Source: Anopheles merus
Taxonomy: Eukaryota; Arthropoda; Insecta; Diptera; Culicidae
Length of the DNA: 64,000 bases
Reading direction: 5' to 3'
Assembly (NCBI RefSeq): GCF_017562075.2
Contig: NC_054085.1
Location: 34,532,539 to 34,596,538 of the forward strand
Made by a program: the position numbers and the translations under genes. The notes beneath the pieces are model-generated. The model had not been told where the DNA came from, did not search any database, and saw only the letters and a list, made by a program, of their open reading frames with translations. Of the stretch, positions 23,401 to 32,600 are shown one piece after another (the first letter of the stretch is position 1; each line of letters begins with the position of its first letter).

Positions 23401-26400
23401 GTGAAGGATATTCTGCTCCAAAGTTGTTTGGACAGATGGTCGTTTTGGTTAGACGAAAACAATGTACAGATAGGAAAAGCATCAGATGAGGCTTCCAAGC
23501 GGGAAGTAAAACAGCTGTTGGAGCACTTTCTATCACAATTTGATGATCTGAAAGCAACGAGCGCAAACTATTGGCCAGCTTGGGTTGAAGAAAACCCAAT
23601 GCAAATGATCAAATTGGGAAAATATATTTCACAACACGATTCAAAGCATCGCAATACAGCAATGCAACTGTTTGGGAAGGTTATCTCGAGTGAGCCTTAT
23701 TTTTGCGAAGCCGCTTATTACTATCGTGCATACACACGATCACTTGACAACATGAATGTTGGCGACTTCAAAAAGGATTTGCGTATGGCAGAAAAGCTCT
23801 TAAACGATCATATAAAATATGCAATGCATGCATCAGGTATGGTGTGTAAGCTAAAGAATAACACACCACCGATTGAGGGCTATGAAGAGCAAAAGAAATG
23901 TCTCATTAATCTATACTCATTGTTCCTTCAATCCATAGAAGATATGTTGGGTCATGCTGTAAGTCCTGAAGCGTTTGTTAATTATGAAGTAAAGGAGGAT
24001 GTTGCTGGAATAATATTTGACGATCTTGTACGAATCGGCATGATAAAGAAGGCTGAAGTAATCGATAACATACCTAATGATCAGATTCAGAGACTTCACG
24101 CCGAGTACGGTATACCTGCAGAACAGCTGAAGAAGTTCTTAGCTCAACATAGGGGGCCTATCGATGACAAAGAATTCCTTAAAGCTATTCGAGAATCATT
24201 TTCATTTCCAAGCAGAAGTGATTTTTGGAATACACTTATTAACCAAAAGGCGCTGCACAGTGTTGAAAGGTATGTTGCGATCAATGAAGAACGGCTCAAA
24301 ATAATGGATCCTGCTCTAATGAACGTTCTGAAGGAAAAGGTAGACAAAGGACAGCTGGTGAAAGCAGTTGTTAAGCTAGATAAGCACCAGATCTTGTTGA
24401 TCCACGAACAACAGTCACAGTTTTACTATAGGAAAGAGAAGCTCATTGATATGATCGGTAAAACGAAGTATACCTCTCTTGAAGAAAATGGTCTACTATC
24501 ATGCAACGAAAAGGCAACCATAGACCCATGTAGAATTACTGATTGTGTGTTCTCTGCCTTTGATTCTATTGCAGTTGAGGATATTACAAACAAGACAAGA
24601 ATTACAACGAGTGAAGCGAAAAATATCATAGCGGAACTACTTAAGCGTAATGTTCTACAAAAAAGGGGTGAAACGTTTGTCCTACCAATGAACTATGACG
24701 ACAGCCAGGGTGTCTTGCTTCCCACCTATCCAGTGTATGAGAGTGTCGTTAGAAACGTCCTTGCTTCATGTTTTACCTACAGACTAGCTCTGAGAAACAT
24801 TGCACGACAACTAGAAGAGGAGAACTGTTCTGACATTCGTATAGAATTGAAGCCCAATCCCCATCAAATGTTTTTTACCGACTTACTGGAGCATAAAATA
24901 ATACTCCCTCCTATGGCCACGCATGAGATCGATGAAAGTAAAATCAAGGCAATGTATAAAACATCATGGTCGAAAGGGGCATGGATAAGCATACTTTCTA
25001 AGGATATTGGTTTGCCTCAAGAATACACCAAGCCCCTGGTGGATGTGCTGCTTAATAACCGTTGGATTGCTTCAAACCCTTTAATGGAATTGTTGTTATT
25101 TTCTCCTTTAAATAACATGTCTGAAGAAGGAAATGATGCATTGAAAAGCTTCAGATTCAGTTCGAAAGATGACCGAACAAGCGTAGCCTATTTAAAATCA
25201 TGCATTGCATCAATCAATCAAAAACATGGACTTCTTGAATCCTACGACGTTGGAGTTGCGATAGAAAAGTGGTTTAACAATCAATTGCTGTTAATTGAAA
25301 ACGGAACTGCTAAACATATTGAGAATGTCTTAACTAAGTCGAAATCGTCTCTAGCAGCATTAAATGTTCCGCAAGGCGCGCTGAAATCGATCATATACTT
25401 TTATGGTAAAGGAAACTTTGGAAGCATCGATGAGATGCGAATCTTTATCACAAACGGCTTAGAGCATCTGATACAACTAGGAGAGAAAAAATGGACCATG
25501 GCAATGATATTGAAAACCTCACTGGTGTTAGCGGTTGGTGTAGCACAGATAGCAATTGGCGCTATAATGGAGGTGTATTCGGTTGGAATGATGACTCACG
25601 TTGCCGGAGCTTTCATGGGCGAAGGTGTTAGCGACATCATGTTTGCTGTGGGTGCTTTTAAGTCAGGTTACTTCAGCTGGAAAGATTACGGAAAGCATAA
25701 GTTACAAAGTCTGCTTTTTACGATCGGTACGGCCGGTGTGGGAATGTATCTCTCCCAGGGCGCCAAGATGTCTCGCATAGGTTATAAAGTTGCTGGACCA
25801 AGTCTCGAGTACGGTGGCAAACGGGTTGCCGAATCATCTGGAAAGCAGTTAATTAAAGCAGTTGGTGGACGGATGGTCGTTAAGGAGACAGCGAAGCGTG
25901 TGGCGCTCAAAACGGCAGAAGGTGTCGCATTTGCTGTGGCAAATAGGGCCGTGGATACGGTTGTTGAAAATCATCTGCAATCCATGTTGAACTCCTTAGC
26001 ATCGGACATTTTGTCTGGAGTTAAGGGTGAAGTAGCAAATCACAAGGTTGCTCACAATTTGCAGAAAGCGTACGATCGTTTAGGTGAAAATGACGCTAGA
26101 GCCCTCGTGAACGACTTGACAAATGCATACATGATGGAACAGAACACGACACAAACCTTCCTTCCCTTCACCAAGCAAATAAGCCAAAGCGTGATGCAAG
26201 GAATCGGGAAGGCAAATAAAAAAACAGGTACCACAAACAGTGCCATGGTGCTGATCAACCAAATCAGTCGAGTAATGGATTGTGTGGATCGTGTTGCACA
26301 AATCTATAAAATGCGCAACGCAACACACCAATTGCTTGATAGTATTAACGTCGAAATGGAGCGGAAACTCGCAAACATTGAGCAGAACTCAGCTCCATCG

Positions 26401-27993
26401 AAAGAAACCCCGGCAAATGGCAAAGATTTTGAGCGCTTTCAAAGGGAAGTGGTTGAGCAATGGGAAACGACGTTAAGTAAGCACGTTGGGCAACTGATCG
26501 CACAACATGTTGTGCTGCCAGTGCTGAAAATGGGCGTAAATAGTGTCCTTTTACATGTAGGTACAGCATTGAAGGACATTAGACGCAGCATGGTAGAGTC
26601 GGAATTGAGCAGAGATGTTCACCGGCTGAAGGACGAACACGAACAGAAGATGAATCGGCCCGATATGACAGCAGAAACAAAGCGTCAGCTGACAGAGGAA
26701 TATCATGGTCAATTGCTGAAGATTATGCACAAGACTCGTAGTCCGTCTCTGTTTGCCACCATCATCCGGGAAAACGTTCCAATGGATTTGACTTGTGTCG
26801 GGGCCTGTACTCCAATGATACATAAAATGCTGCAGGCACAACATGGTGCACTTTCGGGCCTCACAATCACTGTCCACGGGGAAAAGGGTATAAAACAATC
26901 GTTCAGTTCTGGAACGGGTGGTCCCGAGATTCACCTAGATCTGAAGGGCAATCATTTCACTTTCGGAGCTGGAGAGTCAACTGTTGCCACGACAGGTAAT
27001 AATTGTCTGTACGGAGCACTAGCCACAGCTATACCGGATCTGCAAGCTGTAGGAGAGGATTCGTTCAGGTCCATGTTGTGTGATTCCATCCAGCATGATG
27101 ACAGCATGCACCATCACATTCGACAGGGTTGGCATAGTGTGCCGTTAAAGCATGGTGCGGTTGGCGGAGCCCACAAGTCCCCTGCCAACACGACCAATAA
27201 AGGAGATGGTACATTCAAAGCACCGACGGTGATCTTGTCGAATGATAGACCGAAAGGAAAACCTAAAGCACGTTGCTTAAGCAAAACGCCGTACGTAGAT
27301 GATGAATCATCCACAACCAATGAGCTGCAAGGCGAATCAAGTCAACCCGTCACGAACGATTCCAGAACTCCCGAGTATCATCTGGATTCGCGTGTAGCTC
27401 ACCATACGGGTCGTTTTGCAGGGGAGTTGAAAAAAATCGCTGAAATAACGAACATTCCTGTAGATGAATTGATCAAAGCGGGGCGCAGTATGTTCAAGGC
27501 GAGCAGAAACTGCTCTGGACAGGATCAGCAGCAGGCACATGTGGTGCGGGTTTCCATCCTGGAGGAAAGGCTAAAAACCGACTTTCCAGATTTATACCAA
27601 AGGCTCACACGCCACGCCGGTCACACACAGCTAGTTGATAAGTTTGTGAACGTGTTTCATAAAATAGGTGGAGATATCGATAGGAATCAGGCCGACTGGA
27701 TACTTGATCTTGCAACTGTAGATTTCACGAAAGGATTAAACGATCATTCGAGAGAAGTGTTTGAGAAATATAAGAGCTCTGTTTTGAGAGTGTTTGATAA
27801 CAACATCAACTCAAACAAGTACAGTAAAGAGCAGGTGTTGGTTATAAAAAATGCAAGAAAAATAATGAACAACACAAACATTCAGGTGTTGTTTGAACGT
27901 GCACAGAAAGGATATGATTTTAAATACGAATACAAACCATCAGGACGCGGTATGGGAAGACCCAAAATTTATAGAACAGAAAACGAGGAATAG
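17404..27993 (+). CDS. Giant SecA-like ATPase protein, 3529 aa, intronless; probable ancient bacterial acquisition
   Basis: SecA is the bacterial ATPase that pushes preproteins through SecYEG; animals have no Sec export. Domains in order: beta-rich start with glycine-rich NG/DG repeats (about 100-165 and 270-335); charged coiled coil of QRIEREKQELE-type repeats (437-574); long helical region; SecA motor with TGEGKS Walker A (1408-1413), SVLAQRD (from 1437), DEVD Walker B (1512-1515), LTGT (1758-1761), ATNLAGRGTDIK (1875-1886) and GRAARSGD (1916-1923); helical linker; hydrophobic stretch (about 2699-2790) containing SGYFSWKDYGKHK; amphipathic helices; and H3184/C3201 in a NHF...NNCLYGAL context, like an OTU/papain-type peptidase. 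The start is the first ATG after an in-frame TAG at 17371-17373. No signal peptide. AT-rich codons and lack of introns set it apart from its neighbours. From memory, similar giant SecA-domain proteins occur in other arthropods and in intracellular bacteria. Substrate, location and role are unknown. Confidence 0.85.
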   Translation: MGLPVTIRERSVDSRTLIEVKGKHIVLSEIKTHIETLLANSTVEEVRIFAGIILTIDVDLSRDVWHGRNLVVLANEIKVCTAVCWNVSGKDNDHTYTSNAGTDGNGVGKQGADGYPGESGGNVLLQANTIQHPERLTIISNGSNGSNGQDGGNGKAGADGKGISRADFKDKFPPTAKFLEWQRANLVDTTVKNIKNLTRNIKTQWLVTTIPIFPVYTTHRENVLDHRDWRVDFFDSLYIEVETHDGCEITFSFQQGTPFYNCQSFLMFKGTSGQRGQAGGGYGLGGQGGFAGEVTITRLYDGRTFEIKTCCNRGNDGENGKGGLYGAHGKNGWDMGYVDYSVADNPVLYGQDEKSKLQLSFYDENSSSRMYCPYKAYIESSYRYAGFQVSRIDHQSSNAFEERNNTQARTERQHHAKVIGKKSIPGLRVAAAFSEYLQEIEQERQQLEKQRIEREKQELERLRIEREKQELKKQREELEKQNLEKQRIERERKQELERQRIEKEKARLEKQRIEQEKQELERQRIEKEKQELEKQRIAQERKNILQQQIEQEKQRLARQQIEKEKQQELAEQVKEYLNCDALQQVVESQYTDHDRVTDLDIKRFVNFTQDTSDQDRNEFVKLGEMYKDPGREEIFSKLNNNLNLDDWLQLRTRPADRPELVSLVEHFETLKSQFKRLLGRDCSAKITTVTETLKIKYKTAILKEITQELPTYHTTVNRFVLTAKTVGRYLEETDEKNDTFYHPDLGTLKQYIFENNPAQRDNINKFMARASESNDNAIKRAVETFIMETDSSKDENKRVKLFYDEYQDYLEKQQRNIDAITQSLAAELKKSKHQEAFRLWNDSIDDDGLLEDLEELIRKDKVLSSLYDELKRAENAEYDWERCCADEKIQEIFQINLKQEGIMCKSYRILLAYLYDVNIRVYAKDEDNEIVLIEDHNPKSIKITHILHKSNEFTQLKINESYRQLEEERLHKDRIFRRILTEINGMQDIQTIENYFEREVFYRNSSNFAKMFEDLEDEITVEKISAYFSADEKDQIAHRLKNISPKYTGQHGLFESILLRFSFEGSHVSSNELCFLINSILAHTVEARQERYTFSWIVAAYNQCSWTDELVLLQLENCYKRQLQEKPKWRKYMSNIENKGALLVFSAQFTRKPCPAQCVEDILHLLSNIPIESVRLDELELTEWPYVLKECYWTHKLKALITWGNDSEALTSASFFVLSIENTYGNKLMENLFESLVEKRNELTHSMLLNVLSCFHKQKWNLCVDDINLLSRCSIKEWIKHMEEKFKINLKELNISQIATIIRGNANTSNNIVKHLPQIENSVTSIYNNKRTIHTSLISSFLLNDVDKWVKEFHVKNQKTNTKMYEEMLAVIGRAIELKRGFKLRDTQLLTILALLVNDNSTLAQVSTGEGKSLIVVATAIIKALLGEKVDIITSSSVLAQRDAVTNNDIYELFGLSASHNCSEQIEERKEAYSCNQIIYGDLANFQRDYLLDRFYGKHVLGDRSFENVIVDEVDSMLLDKGNNMLYLSHDIAGMDKLESVYLFIWQMVNCPTDLPEDVHMEAVKRSVLSDMYAIIQKEDIQSLDNALGKSNVLVLWERLVKSGIINDAGRLQTKAIDSNKLEKVLTPDFTQYKDRLSFLLTSCVEREMCIKIPNYLKAFVERHLDSWISSAITALYMVPGQYYVVDVDRSGTSADLNANVIILDRDTGTDQVSSQWDEALHQFLQLKHGCKLSTQSLKAVFISNVTYLKMYELLYGLTGTLGSQRERHLLEEIHQVDFVTVPTAKSKQFEENEPTICSSSEDWKKQIRQEVNKLTKTDKRSVLIICETIRDVESFQMVFDSEEHSNVHTYVRDYETFDVAEGDRKLELGHVIIATNLAGRGTDIKISNDLRKAGGLHVILTYLPVNIRIEEQAFGRAARSGDEGSGRMIIMVADGKMHNRSMIFTLKQKRNVDELFRISAIKTYYETTIKTEESCFEAFNELYEKKMKLLANAETPEPVKDILLQSCLDRWSFWLDENNVQIGKASDEASKREVKQLLEHFLSQFDDLKATSANYWPAWVEENPMQMIKLGKYISQHDSKHRNTAMQLFGKVISSEPYFCEAAYYYRAYTRSLDNMNVGDFKKDLRMAEKLLNDHIKYAMHASGMVCKLKNNTPPIEGYEEQKKCLINLYSLFLQSIEDMLGHAVSPEAFVNYEVKEDVAGIIFDDLVRIGMIKKAEVIDNIPNDQIQRLHAEYGIPAEQLKKFLAQHRGPIDDKEFLKAIRESFSFPSRSDFWNTLINQKALHSVERYVAINEERLKIMDPALMNVLKEKVDKGQLVKAVVKLDKHQILLIHEQQSQFYYRKEKLIDMIGKTKYTSLEENGLLSCNEKATIDPCRITDCVFSAFDSIAVEDITNKTRITTSEAKNIIAELLKRNVLQKRGETFVLPMNYDDSQGVLLPTYPVYESVVRNVLASCFTYRLALRNIARQLEEENCSDIRIELKPNPHQMFFTDLLEHKIILPPMATHEIDESKIKAMYKTSWSKGAWISILSKDIGLPQEYTKPLVDVLLNNRWIASNPLMELLLFSPLNNMSEEGNDALKSFRFSSKDDRTSVAYLKSCIASINQKHGLLESYDVGVAIEKWFNNQLLLIENGTAKHIENVLTKSKSSLAALNVPQGALKSIIYFYGKGNFGSIDEMRIFITNGLEHLIQLGEKKWTMAMILKTSLVLAVGVAQIAIGAIMEVYSVGMMTHVAGAFMGEGVSDIMFAVGAFKSGYFSWKDYGKHKLQSLLFTIGTAGVGMYLSQGAKMSRIGYKVAGPSLEYGGKRVAESSGKQLIKAVGGRMVVKETAKRVALKTAEGVAFAVANRAVDTVVENHLQSMLNSLASDILSGVKGEVANHKVAHNLQKAYDRLGENDARALVNDLTNAYMMEQNTTQTFLPFTKQISQSVMQGIGKANKKTGTTNSAMVLINQISRVMDCVDRVAQIYKMRNATHQLLDSINVEMERKLANIEQNSAPSKETPANGKDFERFQREVVEQWETTLSKHVGQLIAQHVVLPVLKMGVNSVLLHVGTALKDIRRSMVESELSRDVHRLKDEHEQKMNRPDMTAETKRQLTEEYHGQLLKIMHKTRSPSLFATIIRENVPMDLTCVGACTPMIHKMLQAQHGALSGLTITVHGEKGIKQSFSSGTGGPEIHLDLKGNHFTFGAGESTVATTGNNCLYGALATAIPDLQAVGEDSFRSMLCDSIQHDDSMHHHIRQGWHSVPLKHGAVGGAHKSPANTTNKGDGTFKAPTVILSNDRPKGKPKARCLSKTPYVDDESSTTNELQGESSQPVTNDSRTPEYHLDSRVAHHTGRFAGELKKIAEITNIPVDELIKAGRSMFKASRNCSGQDQQQAHVVRVSILEERLKTDFPDLYQRLTRHAGHTQLVDKFVNVFHKIGGDIDRNQADWILDLATVDFTKGLNDHSREVFEKYKSSVLRVFDNNINSNKYSKEQVLVIKNARKIMNNTNIQVLFERAQKGYDFKYEYKPSGRGMGRPKIYRTENEE

Positions 27994-28494
27994 GTTTATT
28001 ATTGGTTCCTTAATTTTCGACATACTTTGAGGGCAATGAGGAATAGTCATTTAGTTTCAGAAAGGATGTAATGGTTTGTATGATATCGAAACGAGTTGTA
28101 TCCATCGTTTAAAAGTACTATATTGAGTTACTTATGCGCTATGATTGTAATGTCATTGTTTTAGAATCAAACTTTTTAAAAAAAGGCTTAAATTGTCACT
28201 AGTATCATATTGCATTCCAACGACAAGATTTAGGCTTATGTATGTTCTGTACTGTTTAGGATTTTATTCTTTGTTGCGGACGCGTCAGAGAGAGAGAGAT
28301 AATTACAATTAAGCTATAGCTTGTACCTTCAAACACTCAAATGAATATTATTCAACATTCTTCATTTGATAAGGGATTCCTCAACACGTAAGTTTTTGTC
28401 AAGTTATCCTTAAGTAGTTGATTTATTAATTCATATTCATTGTTTTTACTACTTTCAGCCTGAATGTAATTGGAACATCTTAATCAATGTACAC

Positions 28495-28500
28495 AATAAA
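28495..28500 (+). terminator. Probable poly(A) signal of the SecA-like gene
   Basis: First AATAAA downstream of the giant ORF, about 500 bases after its stop. It supports the gene being an expressed nuclear gene rather than a contaminant, but is only a hexamer match. Confidence 0.42.
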
Positions 28501-28807
28501 CTGAACCGACCGCAATCGAGTCTAATCTACTCTGCGCTCTAAATGAATTAAATCTTCTATTGGAGTTTATACCTGAAGGAGGTTGCCTTGGAGTGGATTG
28601 GTGTTATATTCATAAACTGTCCAATAACTACTACAGTGGATTTCTGGCAGACAGTTTTTTACTTGTACTCTAGTTGTACTTTACTTGTATTTAAATGCGG
28701 ATCCAACGCGTGGATGCATATGAATTGGTTTTATTCATTGGTACTTAATAAGCATTTCAAATTGGTTGCAAACTGGTTGATAATTAACACTTGGATTCTT
28801 CTTTCAG

Positions 28808-28908
28808 ACTTTGCAAAAAAGGCCGAAATCAAAGAGTTGCATGCGGCTTGCGAGCCGTACTTCTCCGATCGCTGGTCTACGCTGATCAACACTGATGTCT
28901 GGGTTTAG
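28808..28908 (+). CDS. Orphan terminal coding exon, gene not identified
   Basis: A pyrimidine-rich acceptor (CTTCTTTCAG) is followed by 101 bases that read in one frame to a TAG. They encode FAKKAEIKELHAACEPYF and then SDRWSTLINTDVWV, after two bases that complete a split codon (incoming phase 1). Codons are GC-biased and the peptide looks like a real acidic/aromatic C-terminus, whereas the frame upstream of the acceptor is AT-rich and random. An AATAAA follows at 29260. I cannot identify the gene. The Pfrx exons that could donate are in phase 0 at 13515, so a simple alternative Pfrx end does not fit. Exon 6 of Pfrx is phase-compatible but would skip exon 7. It may belong to an unseen small gene. 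Confidence 0.4.
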
Positions 28909-29642
28909 AGAAGTTAAAAAACAAATTACACAACTTGTTGACAAAGCTTTTGTGCTTTATTCTAATGGCTAACGATCAGTTTCGGAAAGAAATGCCTAAA
29001 AAAAGCAATTATTTGAGTGTGAAAAGGTTATAAGTTCTATGATTACCATTCAGAAGGTAAGAGAGTAGCTGAATAATAGGATAGTTAGTTAGGATTAGTT
29101 TTAGCATCGTATTTAAAGTTTCTTTTCAAATTTAACACTTAATCATGTTTCCGGAGCAAGTTATTCGATAATCAGTTTTGTTTATTGATGTTTTTTTTTA
29201 TATCAACGCCATTACACTACACAAATCTTATGCTATTATTTGTTAATTAACATAGAGGTAATAAATTTAGATCTTTAAAATCATGTTTGAAGGTGTTGCA
29301 ATTCTTAATTAATCGTACAATTAAAAACTTTTTCATGATTTACAATTTTATTACGTTTTAACAGTAATTTAATTTGAGAATATGAACAAAAACTCAAGTG
29401 AATCATAAGTTCCTAAGAAAGTAGCCAATCCATTTGAATTATCTAAATTCTATTCTTATCAAAGTTCATACGTACGCTACTATCTGATGACACCACTCTT
29501 TTATAACACTGTATACTCTACGTATCACTAATCGAAATTCAGCAACCTCTTAACAAACATTTCCCGTACTAATTGATAGCCTTTCCCTGCCATTTCCTGT
29601 ACTCATTTTCACGATCTCCTCACGCAAGCCCTTGGTGGCTGT
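28909..29642. other. Convergent 3' flanks
   Basis: AT-rich DNA between the orphan + exon and the 3' end of SNX8 on the - strand. It holds an AATAAA for the + strand (29260) and one for the - strand (29347-29352). No coding sequence was seen. Confidence 0.5.
29347..29352 (-). terminator. Probable SNX8 poly(A) signal
   Basis: AATAAA on the minus strand, about 290 bases past the SNX8 stop codon and the first such hexamer met downstream. Confidence 0.4.
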
Positions 29643-32600
29643 TTAGTCGAGCCGGCTAGACTCGCTGACCACTAACCGATGCCATATCTTCGACATCTGG
29701 AGTGAAAGAAAGATTTACGAAACATTTCCAACGGTTAGTAGGGCTGGGAGCGAGGGAGGCCGCCGATCGACTGTGATCGACACTACTGAGTGCAAGCATT
29801 ACCTTCTGATGATGCTGTTGCTCCTCGTGCGCGTAGGACAGTAGTATCGAAGGCAACGACTGCAGATAGCGCTCCGCCAGCAGCGTTTCTGCCTGGGCAC
29901 AGCTGAACGCAAACGCAGAACGACGCGCGAGTTGAGTTGCTTCGAACGCAGAGCCATTCCCTTCATTTTGTTGCTGAAAAGGGGGTGCATATTCAGCAGT
30001 TGAGCCCATTGTTTATGTGTTTGTTGAGTTAAATAACCTACCGTCATAATACCGGTTTGATTCATCGAATGAGCTTTGACTTTCACTCGACTGTTTCCTG
30101 CATTTGCTCCCGGGGACTTTCCTGTCATCGTTCTCTGCTGATCAGCTACGATGCCTTTTTCGATCCGTTCGCATAGTTGACTACGGGAGGGAAGAAACTG
30201 TGAGTGTCTTGTTGAACCGAAATGCAAAGATCGCTCCTACCTGTGCGCATGCAACACCTCCAGCAGTACGTCCAACCGTTCGGTAACGGCACGCTGCTGC
30301 ACCTGCACATAGCGCTCAACCTGCTTCGCAATCAGCCGCTCACTCGCGGACAGATCCTCAAACGTTGCGTCCTCGTTGAATGCGTCGCGCAGATCGGGAC
30401 TCTGCAGAATGCGTTCGATTTCGGCACACTCGCCTGTTTGACGTCGGTTATGGCCCAGGCGTCGATCGAACAGTTGCTTCAACCGTCCCATGGTGCACTG
30501 CACACGGTGCAGGCGGGTACGCGATTCGGCCAGTGTGTCCAGGTCTACCTCCGGCAGAGTTGCGTCCGGCCGTAGCCGTACCAGCTCGTCCATCTGCTTC
30601 TCGTACGTCACGCGCAGCCGGTATTGGTGGTCGGTGGTGGTGTCGCGCAGGAAGGTGCTTACGATTGGGGAGCTGCCCAGTACCGGGTGGAGCGACACGA
30701 TGATCAGCCAGGTCTGCAAACCGCGCCGCCGTTCTTCCAGGAGCGAGTCCAGCATCAGCTGCTTCGGTGGCAGTGCTGGAAGGAGTCTAAACACACGAAG
30801 GCGGGATAAGTACATGTTTTTGTAGGCATCAAAATTATGCAACCATTAAGAGATCCTTATTTTCTTAGCAGCTTGTTCAATTGTACATACACAACAGGTT
30901 TTACATCTCTCATTTGAATGATTAAATCCAAGGCGAATATTTCAATTCCTATAGCGCTTTAACCTTCACAATGATTTGCTGATAATAAACGTACCTTGTT
31001 GGTCGTTAATACTCATTAGCAATGGTTGAAGTGATGAATAATTATAGCAGCCTACAACATCTAGAATAGTATTATTTCCAACAATCATTCCCGTTAGCAC
31101 CGTAACGCTACACACAACGTGCACGAGCGTATGCACGATCATTAGCCCGAAGAGATGCCAGTTTGAGCCCGTCACCACCCTGTACGTGATCGATCGCAAC
31201 CACACGTACACACGTGCGATCGGAAGACCTTGCCGCTTGCAGCACACTGTCCCCGCATACCCCGTAGACCCACCCCGGGTTGGGCTACTTACCGATATGG
31301 ATACTTCTCCGCCAGATAGCGATGGAGTGTGACGAAATCTTTGTACCGGCGGCGGACCGTCTTCTCGATGCCCTTCAGCTTGATCTGTAAAAAAAGGAAC
31401 AAGACATACACGTTGGGGTCGCTTTTGGTACACAGGTGATCGTCCGCTGCCCTTCTTACCTCATACTCCGAGTGCTTGAGGAAGAGTCCTTTTTTCTCCG
31501 GCACAATCTGCACGCTAACGGGCGACTCGTTCAGCTCCCGTTCCGTCGAGTCATCGCCTGTGTGTTGCACAAGAAGTTAAAGTTATGTTAAAACAAACGC
31601 AGAACGCCAAGCTAATGCTACGGTCACAAAGGTAATTGCCCATTAGGTGCACCTGCAATTAGTGTAGTATTGTTGGATTGTTGATCCATCTCTGGTCAGT
31701 TTCAATTCCTATTATAACCATACAATCGTTGACCCGTACACGCATTACATCCCGTAAAATAACAACAGAAATGGTGGATAATCTGTGCAATCAGAACGGT
31801 GCGTCCATAAATGGGTCCACAAACCGGTTGAACGTATTTAGTGGATATTTTCCAATTAAGCCTTTTGATGATTTTTTTTTTCATAATTGATATTTTGAAC
31901 TTTTCCCTTTGGAAGTTCATTCTTACTTTTATAAAATTTGTTAATATGTTTTAGCTTTTTTTTGGCAAGTATCAGCGATTCCGCATGCACAGCCCAGCTA
32001 AGCGCCTAAAAGCATGCAATGAAACAAAATGCTTCAGTCAGTTGTTTAATTGTTCTCATGATCAAAATAATAAACAGATAAATTGGTAAACAGTGGTATT
32101 GAGAAACTTTTACTTAAAACAATGACAAATAAAGAATATATAGCAAAAAATCAAACATTTAACGCGTAACTTCCCAACCAATGCATAAACTTAATAAATA
32201 ATTTAGTCAAAAATAATTGGTCCCATTGAATTTGCATACTTTTAGGCGTTCTGCAAGTGCTAACGAAGCCGGTGTGTTTAGTCATACCTAAATGGTTTGT
32301 TCTATAAAATGTAGCTTTTTGTTACATTTCACAACCAAGTTCAATTTAGTTTACTTTATTACACCCGGGTTTAGTAACGCTTCGTCACACACTGTAACGC
32401 GTTCTACCACTAAAACGACAACGCATAACAAAGCGGAACAACAACAACGGCAAACATTATCCAATTTCTGGCCGCTTACACATAATTTACGCACAATCCC
32501 CCCCCCCTCCCCCCTCCATGCAGCCCACCATCGCAAATCCAGATCCCCTTCTTCGCGCCATTCGGCGCTGCTCAAGGTTATCAAAATGAACAGGGACCTC

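Noticed and set aside
29656..29808. Read-through ending of SNX8 (MLALSSVDHS...)
   Set aside because: A clean donor, branch site and acceptor define a short intron, and the spliced ending reads better.
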